The notes beneath the pieces were generated by a model. The model saw only the letters and a program-made list of their open reading frames with translations. It did no database searches and was not told the DNA's origin. 64,000 bases of DNA from Sphingomonas pituitosa NBRC 102491 (GTDB lineage: Bacteria > Pseudomonadota > Alphaproteobacteria > Sphingomonadales > Sphingomonadaceae), in NCBI RefSeq assembly GCF_001598435.1, contig NZ_BCYY01000002.1, positions 310,001 to 374,000 of the forward strand, written 5' to 3'. This document shows, in pieces, positions 1-10,515 of the stretch. A program made the position numbers and the translations under genes. Positions within the stretch are counted from its first letter, which is position 1. Every line of letters starts with the position of its first letter.

Positions 1-1
1 C

Positions 2-253
2 GGCCCCTGGGGCTATTGGAACCCGTACTGGCGCTATTACAGCCCGCGCTGGGGCTGGCGCAGCTGGGATCCGTTCTGGGGTGATCCGTTCTTCGACCGC
101 AACGTCGATATCCGCACCGTCGACCGCTACGAGGCGATGGCCGAGATCGTGATGGGCAAGGGCCCGAAGCCCGCCGACAACATCCGCGCCTTCGATGCGC
201 GCGAGGTGAAGGAACGGCTGGGGCCGAAGATCCAGATGCCGCAGACCCGCTGA
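2..253 (+). CDS. DUF4136-like protein, C-terminal part
   Basis: This is the 3' end of a gene that begins before the window. The visible 83 residues start with an aromatic, Gly/Trp/Tyr/Pro/Arg-rich stretch and continue into a segment containing RYEAMAEIVMGKG and NIRAFDAREV, followed by the stop TGA at 251-253. That ending resembles the C-terminus of DUF4136 proteins, which are secreted or lipoprotein-type envelope proteins of unknown function in Proteobacteria. The signal peptide, if present, lies outside the window. A strong intrinsic terminator follows 23 bases after the stop, so this is the last gene of its transcript. Family assignment is by recognition of the tail only. Confidence 0.7.
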   Translation, partial: GPWGYWNPYWRYYSPRWGWRSWDPFWGDPFFDRNVDIRTVDRYEAMAEIVMGKGPKPADNIRAFDAREVKERLGPKIQMPQTR

Positions 254-276
254 TCGCGGGGAGCGGAACGCAGAAA

Positions 277-314
277 GGGCGGCGCCGGATATCCCGGCGC
301 CGCCCTTTTCTTTT
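277..314 (+). terminator. Intrinsic terminator after the DUF4136 gene
   Basis: A perfect 12-bp stem (GGGCGGCGCCGG at 277-288 pairing with 294-305) with a 5-base loop is followed directly by TTTTCTTTT. This is a textbook Rho-independent terminator for the plus-strand gene ending at 253. Confidence 0.9.
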
Positions 315-338
315 ACCAGCAGAGGAAGTCCTCTCAGT

Positions 339-434
339 CGTCATCCCGGCGAATGCCGGGATCCATTGGGGTCACCTGTTCGGCTCTTGCCGGAATCGAG
401 AGGCGACTGGATCCCGGCTTTCGCCGGGATGACG
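339..434. repeat. REP-like inverted repeat, copy 1
   Basis: The element begins CGTCATCCCGGCGAATGCCG and ends with the complementary CCGGCTTTCGCCGGGATGACG-type arm. Each arm is itself a small hairpin, and the two arms are in inverted orientation about 45 bases apart. The same design occurs at 15742-15838 and 39167-39263. It lies between the terminator of the DUF4136 gene and the 3' end of secA. Such paired REP units are usual in sphingomonad intergenic regions; no transposase is present here. Confidence 0.8.
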
Positions 435-491
435 CTTTGGGGAGGCGCGCTGCTCCCCCTGCCTCTCAAGGAAGGACGGGAACGGCCACCC

Positions 492-3236
<2,745 letters not shown>

Positions 3237-3361
3237 GCGAATTCCTGACCTGTTGAATGGGGATGCGCGACGGCTGCCGGACACGGCAGGGCCATCACGG
3301 GCGCACCGCGCGCGGGCGCGGCGACGAAAGGAAGAAGGGCCCGACGCGCGGGCCGGAAAGG

Positions 3362-3622
3362 CTATTCGCGCCGCTGCTCGAAGGCGAGGCGAAGCGCAGG
3401 CCGCGGCGTGGCGGCCAGATGGAACACCGGGATCGTGACGACCCGCACCAGTGCGGGGAGCGCCGCCGCAGCCGCGACGATGTGGCGCGACGGGGCGACC
3501 GCCGCCTGCGCCGCTTCGGCCACGCGCACCACCGCCACGCCCTGCATGGGGCGCAGGCCACGCTCGCCCGACACGCCGGTCAGGCTCGCGAAAAGCGCAG
3601 TGAGGAGCAGCAGTAGTTCCAA
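3362..3622 (-). CDS. Small hydrophobic hypothetical protein (TTG start)
   Basis: An 86-residue reading frame lies upstream of secA on the same strand. It starts with TTG at 3622, preceded by AGGG about nine bases upstream. The N-terminus ([16 protein letters not shown]) looks like a signal peptide or membrane anchor, and the rest is Ala/Val/Arg-rich with a second hydrophobic patch (residues 45-60). I do not recognise a family. The leader-like start and the ribosome-binding site favour a real gene; the biased composition and overlapping frames on the other strand argue for caution. Confidence 0.4.
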   Translation of the reverse strand: MELLLLLTALFASLTGVSGERGLRPMQGVAVVRVAEAAQAAVAPSRHIVAAAAALPALVRVVTIPVFHLAATPRPALRLAFEQRRE

Positions 3623-3735
3623 GCGAAACCCTGTGTTAGGCTGTCATTGTATCAAACCGAAACCCGGCAAGACCGACCCGACATAGGCATTGCCTAGCAT
3701 TTCGTCGACAGAAAAGCTGCGCCCAGACGGGGACA

Positions 3736-4569
3736 TTATTCGGCGGGACGGCGTGAAAACGACATCATGAATACACCTGCCACGCGACGCGGCTTACCGT
3801 TCTCGTCCTTGGCAGGTATGTAGGTATCGGCAAAACCCTGGCACGGGCTTGGAAGAGAGGCCATCCATCCCTCTTCACCCGTCGGCACGACCTTGCAATT
3901 CTCTGTTGTTCCGGACTCCGACACCTCGAACGTAAAGCGCATCCTCGCGCTGGGAAGCTGCCCGGGACCGGGATAGTCTCGAAAGGGCTCAGGCGCGCCG
4001 TCAAACGTCATGGCGAGGCGAACCGTGACGGTCTGTGCAGTCCCCGCACCGCCAACCCGCGCAAGCAAACCAGAAGGCACGGAATCGCAGTCATTTTCCC
4101 GACTGAATGGGACTGCGCCTTCGGCCTGCATATCGCAGGAAAGAACCTTTCCTTCGGCGGATTGTCGTACCGTGGCGGTTGCCTTCCAGTTTCCAATCGC
4201 GATCGGGGCTTGGGAGGGATGATCTTCAGGTAGTTTCCATCGAACGCGGCTCGTATAGGAAGCAGCGATTGATCGTCCTCTCGCATCTCGTGCCGGTCGG
4301 AACCGCGCGCGCTTCAACAAGAGAGCGCAGGTCTGTTGCTGGAGCTCGCCGGAGGCCGCCGCATCGACGATGCCGCAACTCGTGGGATTACCGTTCGAGT
4401 CGACCTCCAAGCGGAAAGCGACGATCCCTTGCTCCCCGGCACGCGCGGCGACAGGTGGGTAATCATCTTCCGACACCCAGCTTGCCGGGTCCGTCAACGG
4501 CTTGAGCGCTGTAGCCCCCTTCGCACTATCCTGCGCCTGCGCCGCCAGCAGCGCCATCACCAAAAGCAT
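3736..4569 (-). CDS. Periplasmic protein with two TonB-C-like modules
   Basis: The 277-aa product has a signal peptide (MLLVMALLAAQAQ). Residues about 25-115 carry a TonB C-terminal-type domain: DYPPVAARAGEQGIVAFRLEV, then a paired-cysteine segment and RARFRPARDARGR. The second half repeats the same layout in degenerate form: RMRFTFEVSESGTTENCKVV, a Cys, then TYIPAKDENGKP. Proteins with one or two such domains but no N-terminal transmembrane ExbB/D-contacting anchor are common in sphingomonads; their role is unknown, and the link to TonB energy transduction is by domain homology only. The frame also has an ATG at 4587; the ATG at 4569 is preferred because GGGGGG stands nine bases before it. 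The gene is divergent from argJ. Confidence 0.72.
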   Translation of the reverse strand: MLLVMALLAAQAQDSAKGATALKPLTDPASWVSEDDYPPVAARAGEQGIVAFRLEVDSNGNPTSCGIVDAAASGELQQQTCALLLKRARFRPARDARGRSIAASYTSRVRWKLPEDHPSQAPIAIGNWKATATVRQSAEGKVLSCDMQAEGAVPFSRENDCDSVPSGLLARVGGAGTAQTVTVRLAMTFDGAPEPFRDYPGPGQLPSARMRFTFEVSESGTTENCKVVPTGEEGWMASLPSPCQGFADTYIPAKDENGKPRRVAGVFMMSFSRRPAE

Positions 4570-4626
4570 TGATCTTTGCCCCCCCATGCACGAAGCACGC
4601 GCCGCATTCTAACCGGAGGCATTTCC

Positions 4627-5853
4627 ATGTCCACCAGCACCTCCCCGCTCGCGCTGCCCTTTCCCGCCCTGCCCGCGATCCCGGGCGTCACGCCCCGCGT
4701 CGCCCGTGCGCAGTACAAGAACTGGGATCGCTGCGACCTCACCTTCGTCACGCTCGATGAAGGCACCAGCGTTGCGGGCGTGCTGACGACCAGCAAATGC
4801 CCCTCGCCCGAAGTCGAGTGGTGCCGCAAGGCGCTGGTGCTCGGCAAGGCGCGCGCGCTGGTGGTAAATGCGGGCAATTCCAACGCCTTCACCGGCAATC
4901 GCGGCCGCGCGGCGGTCGAGGCGATCGCCGCCCGCACCGCGCAGCATCTCGGCTGCGATCCGTCCGACGTATTCGTCTCCTCCACCGGCGTGATCGGCGT
5001 GCCGCTGCCGATCGACAAGGCCGAGGCGGGGCTCGACGCCGCCTACACGGCCGAGCCCTGCACCTGGGAAGACGCCGCCGCGACGATCATGACCACCGAC
5101 ACCTTCGCCAAGGGCGCGGTGACGACGGCGGTCGTGGACGGCCGCACGGTGACGCTCGCGGGCATCATCAAGGGCTCGGGCATGATCGCGCCGGACATGG
5201 CGACGATGCTCGGCTTCATCTTCACCGATGCCGCGGTGGACCCGGTGTTCCTTCAGCGCGCACTGAGCGACGCGAACGGCAACAGCTTCTCGTGCATCAC
5301 GGTGGACGGCGATACCTCGACCAGCGACACCGTCCTCGCCTTCGCCACCGGCAAGGCAGGCAATGCCCCCCTCACCAGCGACGAGGATGACGGCGCCGAT
5401 GCCTTCCGTGCGGCGCTTGCCGATCTCTGCCGCCAGCTCGCCCTGCTCGTAGTGCGCGACGGCGAAGGCGCACAGAAGCTGATCGAAATCACCGTGGAGG
5501 GCGCCGAGAGCGACCACAGCGCACACCGCATCGCCCTGTCGATCGCCAATTCGCCGCTGGTGAAGACCGCGATCGCCGGCGAGGACGCCAATTGGGGCCG
5601 CATCGTGATGGCCGTCGGCAAGGCCGGTGAACCCGCCGAGCGCGACAAGCTCGCCATCCGCTTCGGCGCCACCCAGGTGGCGCGCGAGGGTCTCGCGGTG
5701 GAAGGCTATGACGAGGCACCCGTCGCCGCGCATCTCAAGGGGCAGGAAATCGAGATCGGCGTCGATCTCGGCCTAGGCGAGGGCCGCGCGACGGTTTGGA
5801 CCTGCGACCTGACCCACGGCTATATCTCGATCAACGCCGACTATCGGAGCTGA
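4627..5853 (+). CDS. argJ: Bifunctional ornithine acetyltransferase / N-acetylglutamate synthase ArgJ
   Basis: ArgJ transfers the acetyl group from N-acetylornithine to glutamate, making the arginine pathway cyclic; many members can also use acetyl-CoA. The 408-aa product has the conserved NAGNSNAFTG and TTDTFAKGA segments and the self-cleavage region IAPDMATMLGF, where the precursor is cut between Ala and Thr to give the two subunits. The typical C-terminus YISINADYRS is present. GGAGG at 4615-4619 fixes the start at 4627, although the frame is open from 4576. The downstream phosphatase gene begins four bases after the stop, so the two are probably co-transcribed. Confidence 0.96.
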   Translation: MSTSTSPLALPFPALPAIPGVTPRVARAQYKNWDRCDLTFVTLDEGTSVAGVLTTSKCPSPEVEWCRKALVLGKARALVVNAGNSNAFTGNRGRAAVEAIAARTAQHLGCDPSDVFVSSTGVIGVPLPIDKAEAGLDAAYTAEPCTWEDAAATIMTTDTFAKGAVTTAVVDGRTVTLAGIIKGSGMIAPDMATMLGFIFTDAAVDPVFLQRALSDANGNSFSCITVDGDTSTSDTVLAFATGKAGNAPLTSDEDDGADAFRAALADLCRQLALLVVRDGEGAQKLIEITVEGAESDHSAHRIALSIANSPLVKTAIAGEDANWGRIVMAVGKAGEPAERDKLAIRFGATQVAREGLAVEGYDEAPVAAHLKGQEIEIGVDLGLGEGRATVWTCDLTHGYISINADYRS

Positions 5854-5857
5854 GCGC

Positions 5858-6652
5858 ATGCATCGCCACCATCTCGCCGTGTCCGCGCTGATGCGCACCG
5901 TCGCCGGAGCGGTGGTGATGCCCCGCTTCCGCAACCTCGCTGCGGAAGAGGTGCTGGAGAAGACGCCCGGCGAATTGGTGACGATCGCCGATCGCGAGGC
6001 CGAGGAGCGGCTGACCGAGGGATTGGCCGCGATCGATGGCGACGCCGTCATCGTCGGCGAGGAAGCCTGTGCGGCCGATCCGGCGCTGATAGACCACGCC
6101 ACCGACGCGCGTGCCTGGATCATCGATCCCATCGACGGCACCGCCAATTTCGCCGCGGGGCAGCCGCCCTTCGGCATCATGATCGCGCTGGTCGAGGATG
6201 GCGTGACCCAGGCCGGCTGGCTCTACGACCCCGTGGCCCAGCGCATGTGCCATGCGGTACTGGGGGGCGGCGCGTTCATCGACGATGCGCCGGTGCGGGC
6301 CCGTGCGAGCGGTGCAGCCCGGCCGCTGGCGGCGGTGTCGAAGGTGGGCCAGTCCGAGGACGCCCATGCCGCTCGTGCCGCGCGCTTCGGCGGGGCATTC
6401 GCGCTTGTGCCGCTGCCCCGCTGCGCCGCAGAAAACTACCCGCGGCTGGTGCTGGGCCAGAACGACGTCGCGGTGCTCCGGCGGACGCTGGTATGGGATC
6501 ACGCGCCGGGCGTGCTGTTCCTTACCGAAGCCGGCGGCTATGTCGGCCGCTGGGACGGCAGCCCCTATCGGATCGGCGACGGCGGGATCGGCATCGTCGC
6601 CGCCGCTACGCCCGAACTGGGCAAGCGCGCGACCGAGCTGCTGTTCGATTGA
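5858..6652 (+). CDS. Inositol monophosphatase family phosphatase
   Basis: A 264-aa metal-dependent phosphatase of the IMPase superfamily. The metal-binding motifs are visible in order: GEEACAADP (residues ~67-75), WIIDPIDGTANF (~88-99) and the C-terminal WDHAPG (~215). Substrates in this family include inositol phosphates, histidinol phosphate (HisN) and 3'-phosphoadenosine 5'-phosphate (CysQ); the sequence alone does not decide between them. The gene starts four bases after argJ, with GGAGC as a ribosome-binding site inside the argJ end. HisN or a general sugar-phosphate phosphatase are both possible given the amino-acid-biosynthesis neighbour. Confidence 0.85.
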   Translation: MHRHHLAVSALMRTVAGAVVMPRFRNLAAEEVLEKTPGELVTIADREAEERLTEGLAAIDGDAVIVGEEACAADPALIDHATDARAWIIDPIDGTANFAAGQPPFGIMIALVEDGVTQAGWLYDPVAQRMCHAVLGGGAFIDDAPVRARASGAARPLAAVSKVGQSEDAHAARAARFGGAFALVPLPRCAAENYPRLVLGQNDVAVLRRTLVWDHAPGVLFLTEAGGYVGRWDGSPYRIGDGGIGIVAAATPELGKRATELLFD

Positions 6653-6657
6653 GCCGC

Positions 6658-6689
6658 GCATTCCCCTCCCGGGCCCGGGAGGGGAATGC
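6658..6689. terminator. 32-bp perfect palindrome between convergent genes
   Basis: GCATTCCCCTCCCGGG at 6658-6673 is followed directly by its exact reverse complement at 6674-6689. It lies five bases after the plus-strand phosphatase stop and 15 bases from the minus-strand trxA stop. There is no T-run on either side, so a role as a bidirectional terminator or 3'-end protecting hairpin is inferred from position and stability. Confidence 0.6.
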
Positions 6690-6704
6690 GACGGCGACAC
6701 GCGA

Positions 6705-7025
6705 TCAGATCTCGCGTTCGATCCACTGCTTGATCGCGCTCTTCGGCAGCGCGCCGACCTGGGTCGCGGCCTGCTGGCCGTTCTTGAACAGGATCATCGT
6801 CGGAATGCCGCGCACGCCATACTTGGTCGGCGCATCGGGATTGTCGTCGATGTTGATCTTCACGATCTGCACCTGGCCCGCCAATTCCTCGGCGATTTCC
6901 TCGAGCGCCGGGGCGATCATGCGGCACGGGCCGCACCATTCCGCCCAGAAATCGACGAGGACGGGCTTGTCCGCCTGCAGCACGTCGGTTTCGAAAGTGG
7001 CGTCGGTGGTCGCCAGGGTTGCCAT
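6705..7025 (-). CDS. trxA: Thioredoxin 1
   Basis: A 106-aa cytosolic thioredoxin with the redox-active site [10 protein letters not shown] at residues ~29-38 and the cis-proline segment [11 protein letters not shown]. It reduces disulfides in cytosolic proteins such as ribonucleotide reductase and peroxiredoxins using electrons from thioredoxin reductase; a trxB gene begins the far end of this window, about 57 kb away. AGGAG stands seven bases before the ATG at 7025. It follows addA on the same strand after 84 bases. Confidence 0.97.
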   Translation of the reverse strand: MATLATTDATFETDVLQADKPVLVDFWAEWCGPCRMIAPALEEIAEELAGQVQIVKINIDDNPDAPTKYGVRGIPTMILFKNGQQAATQVGALPKSAIKQWIEREI

Positions 7026-7109
7026 GTCGTAATCTCCTGAACTTCGTGTTGATCGGCTATCTATGGTCGCCGGGGCCGTCGCTCAAGCGCATGGGCCCAA
7101 GCTTTGCTC

Positions 7110-10100
7110 CTACCCCGCGTAGCCCGGCTTGTGCCGGTCGAGAAGGGTGTCGGGCAATCCGTACAGCACCGGACCGGCGGAATATAGCAGCGCCGCCTCC
7201 ACGTCCCGATCCGGGAAGATCACCCGCAGCGCCGCGACATAGGCGGACATCTGCCGCAGGTGATAAGGCGGCACCTCGACCAAGGACGCCGGCGCGCGGC
7301 GACCGGTCTTGAAGTCGACCACGCGCACCCGATCCGGCGTGACCACCAGCCGGTCGACCGTGCCCGAGACGACCACCCCGTCCGCCACGACTGCGGCGAT
7401 CGGTGCCTCACCCAGCGCATCGGCACCAAACAGCTCGGCGAAGCGGGGGTCCTCGGTCACCCCCAGCGCGGCCTCGATCAGCGCCGCCCGCTCGGCGGCG
7501 TCGGCAAGCCCGCCCGCCCCCGCCAGCCAGCGATCCGCAGCGGCCCGACGCTCGCCCGGTGCGACGCCCGGCAGGCGCTCGAACAGCGCATGCAGCAACC
7601 GCCCGCGCTCGGCGGCAGCGCGCATCGTGGGCCCCGGCGGCGGATCGGCAACCCGGTCGTCGCCCAGCGACGAGGGCGCGAGCGGCCGCGGCGGCCGCGC
7701 TTCCTGCGGCGCGGGCGCGTGGAGCCAGCCGGGCGGCACCGGCATCGGCGCCGCCGTCGCCGGCGGGGCTGGGACCATCGGTCGCACCGGCGCCTGCGGC
7801 ACCACGCCGTGGAATTCCCGCACACCCGCCTCGTCTGCCGGAACGCCGAGCGCATCGAGCGCCGCGACGCTGGCCGCGTACCAGCTCGCCTTGGGCGGTT
7901 CGCCCCTGGCCTGGGGGCCGAGCGCACCGGCGATCACCAGCCGCTCCTCGGCGCGGGTGGCGGCGACGTAGAACAGCCGCCAATGCTCCTGCAGTTCGCG
8001 CGCATCGGTCTCGGCCAGCGCCTCGGCCAGCGCGCCGTCCCGCTCGGCGCTGCGCGGGCGGAAGATCGGGAACTTCTCCTCGCCCTCCGGCGCCCATTTG
8101 AGGAAGCTGCGCGGACTGCGCGTCGGGTCCACCGTCGCGTCCGCCAGGATCACCAATGGCGCCTGCAGGCCCTTGGAGCCGTGCGCCGTCATCACCCGCA
8201 CCGCCGGCTGCGGCTGGGCTGCATCGCGCACGATCTCGACATCGCCGCGATCGAACCAGTCGAGGAAGCGCTGGAGCGAGGGCGTCGCCCGAGTCTCGAA
8301 GGTCAGCGCCGCGTTGAGCAGTTCCTCGATCGGATCCCGCGCTTCCTCGCCCAGCCGCGTGAGCAGCTTGCGCCGCCCCTGCATGGCGCCGGACAGGATC
8401 TCTTCCAGGAAGCGATACGGCGTCGCGAGGTCGGCGCGGCGCAGCAGATCGTAGAGCGGTGCCAGCTTTTCGGCGGGCTGGGTCTCGCGCAGGTGCCGCC
8501 ACAGCCCCACCCGCTCGCGCACCGCCGCCGCCATCAGCTCGTCCTGGCTCCAGCCGATCAGCGGTGAGACCAGCAGCGCCGCCAGCGAAAGATCGTCCTC
8601 GGGCTGCAGCGCGAAGCGGATTGCGGCCAGCAGGTCCTGCACCGCCAGCGGCGCGTTGAGCCGCAGCCGGTCGACGCCCGCGACGGGCACCCCCTCCGCA
8701 TAGAGCCGAGCGACGATCAGGGAGGCGAGCTCGCCGCGGCGCTTGACCAGCACCATCACGTCGCCGGGTGCGAGGACCCGCCCCTTGCTGGCGAGCGGCA
8801 GCGTGCCGACCCAGCCCTTGATCTGACGGGCGATCCGCGCGGCGAGCGCCCGCGTGGCGTCGCCGATCCATTCCTCCTCGTCGGCCTCGCTGCCGCCCTC
8901 GATCACCGGCGGCCACAGCGTCACCGTGCCGGGGCCGGGCACTTCGCTGGCATGCGGTTCGCTGTCGCTCATCGGCCCCATGCCCGGCGCGGGCAGCAGG
9001 CCGAGTGCGGTATCGACGAACTCGAGCACCGGGCGGGTCGAGCGGAAGCTGTGCGTGAGCGAGAGCGATTCCAGCTCGCGCACCTCCGCCTCATAGTCGC
9101 TGCTGATGTTGGCCAGCCGCTTGAATCGCTCGAACGCCGCCTGGAAGAAGATCGGGTCGGTGCCCTGGAAGCCGAAGATCGCCTGCTTGTAGTCGCCCAC
9201 GGTGAACAGCGTGCGCAGCCGGTCGCCGCGCGCGCCCTCGCCCGCGAAAAACTCGTCGGCCATCGCCGAGACGATCGCCCATTGCCGCGGATTGGTGTCC
9301 TGCGCCTCGTCGATCAGCACATGTTCGGTCACCTGGTCGAGCTTGAAGCGGACCCATTCGCCCATGCCCTCCTGGCGGAGCAGCGCGATGGTGCGGCCGA
9401 TCAGGTCATCGAAGTCCACGGCGCCCAGCCGGCGCTTGGCGGCGGCATAGGCGCGCGCATATTCCCGGCCCGCTTCCAGCCCCCGCGCAAGCAGATCGAC
9501 ATAGCCCGCGCGTACCTGCATCGCGAGCAGCTCGCCGCAGCGATCGTGCAGCCGCATCGCCGCCTCGGCATAGTCGGGATCCTGCGGCGCCTGCCCCTTG
9601 GCGAAGCTGCGCGGCTCCCCCTTGGCGGTCGCCCAGACAAGGTGAAGCTGGCCCAGCGTCGCCGCCCGTTCCTCGGCCGAACGGCCGAGCCAGCCGGCGA
9701 TCACATCGGCGCGGTCCAGCCCCCGCGCAGTGCCCCAGGCCGTATTGGCAGAAGCGATATTGCGTAGCGTTCGCACATCGAAAACATCATCGCAGCAGCT
9801 TGTTGCGAGTGATTCTTGGATATCTCCGGCCGGCAGATCGAAGGCGCGACGGAGCCATGGCTGGATGCCGGCGGGCAATGCTTCCAGCGCCTCGCCCGCG
9901 CGCGCACATTCCTGCAGGAACCCTTCTGCGCCGCCTTCGCCCAGCCGCAGGCTCAGCGCGCCGATCGCTTCGATCACGCCTTCGCGTCCCTCGCGCCGCG
10001 CATCGACCAGCATCTCCGCCAGCGTCTCGCGGGCGAGCACCGCCTCCTCGCGGGCCTCCAGCGGACGGAAGCCGGGGACCAGCCCGGCCTCGATCGGGAA

Positions 10101-10511
10101 GGCGGCGAGCAGCGACTGGCAGAAACTGTGGATCGTCTGGATGCGGATGCCGCCGCCCGGCGCGTCGAGCACCTTGGCGAACAGCGTGCGGGCCCGCGCC
10201 CGGCTCTCCGGGCCGATGCTCTCCCCGAGCGCCGCGAGGTCGGCTGCCAGCTCCTCGTCCCTGGCGCGCACCCAATAGGCCAGTCGCCCGGTGATCCGCT
10301 CGGACATCTCCGCGGCGCCGGCCTTGGTGAACGTCAGGCAGAGAATCGCCGAGGGATCGGTACCGGCCAGCAGCAGCCGCCACACGCGCGCGGCAAGCAC
10401 CTGCGTCTTGCCGGTGCCGGCCGAGGCGGACAGCCAGATATGCCGAGTGGGATCGCTGGCGCGCTTCTGGTTGCCCTTCAGCGGGTGGAGCTTGGCGGGG
10501 CTGCGGCTCAT
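7110..10511 (-). CDS. addA: Double-strand break repair helicase-nuclease AddA
   Basis: The 1133-aa product is the UvrD-like helicase subunit of AddAB, which resects double-strand breaks for RecA loading and replaces RecBCD in alphaproteobacteria. Visible motifs are Walker A SASAGTGKTQVL (residues ~30-40), LCLTFTKAGAAEM, the Walker B region VLIDEAQDTNPRQW, GDYKQAIFGFQG, VMTAHGSKGLQAP and a C-terminal RecB-type nuclease motif RVRVVDFKTGRR. The start lies five bases from the addB stop, so the two subunits are translated together. Confidence 0.96.
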   Translation of the reverse strand: MSRSPAKLHPLKGNQKRASDPTRHIWLSASAGTGKTQVLAARVWRLLLAGTDPSAILCLTFTKAGAAEMSERITGRLAYWVRARDEELAADLAALGESIGPESRARARTLFAKVLDAPGGGIRIQTIHSFCQSLLAAFPIEAGLVPGFRPLEAREEAVLARETLAEMLVDARREGREGVIEAIGALSLRLGEGGAEGFLQECARAGEALEALPAGIQPWLRRAFDLPAGDIQESLATSCCDDVFDVRTLRNIASANTAWGTARGLDRADVIAGWLGRSAEERAATLGQLHLVWATAKGEPRSFAKGQAPQDPDYAEAAMRLHDRCGELLAMQVRAGYVDLLARGLEAGREYARAYAAAKRRLGAVDFDDLIGRTIALLRQEGMGEWVRFKLDQVTEHVLIDEAQDTNPRQWAIVSAMADEFFAGEGARGDRLRTLFTVGDYKQAIFGFQGTDPIFFQAAFERFKRLANISSDYEAEVRELESLSLTHSFRSTRPVLEFVDTALGLLPAPGMGPMSDSEPHASEVPGPGTVTLWPPVIEGGSEADEEEWIGDATRALAARIARQIKGWVGTLPLASKGRVLAPGDVMVLVKRRGELASLIVARLYAEGVPVAGVDRLRLNAPLAVQDLLAAIRFALQPEDDLSLAALLVSPLIGWSQDELMAAAVRERVGLWRHLRETQPAEKLAPLYDLLRRADLATPYRFLEEILSGAMQGRRKLLTRLGEEARDPIEELLNAALTFETRATPSLQRFLDWFDRGDVEIVRDAAQPQPAVRVMTAHGSKGLQAPLVILADATVDPTRSPRSFLKWAPEGEEKFPIFRPRSAERDGALAEALAETDARELQEHWRLFYVAATRAEERLVIAGALGPQARGEPPKASWYAASVAALDALGVPADEAGVREFHGVVPQAPVRPMVPAPPATAAPMPVPPGWLHAPAPQEARPPRPLAPSSLGDDRVADPPPGPTMRAAAERGRLLHALFERLPGVAPGERRAAADRWLAGAGGLADAAERAALIEAALGVTEDPRFAELFGADALGEAPIAAVVADGVVVSGTVDRLVVTPDRVRVVDFKTGRRAPASLVEVPPYHLRQMSAYVAALRVIFPDRDVEAALLYSAGPVLYGLPDTLLDRHKPGYAG

Positions 10512-10515
10512 CGGC

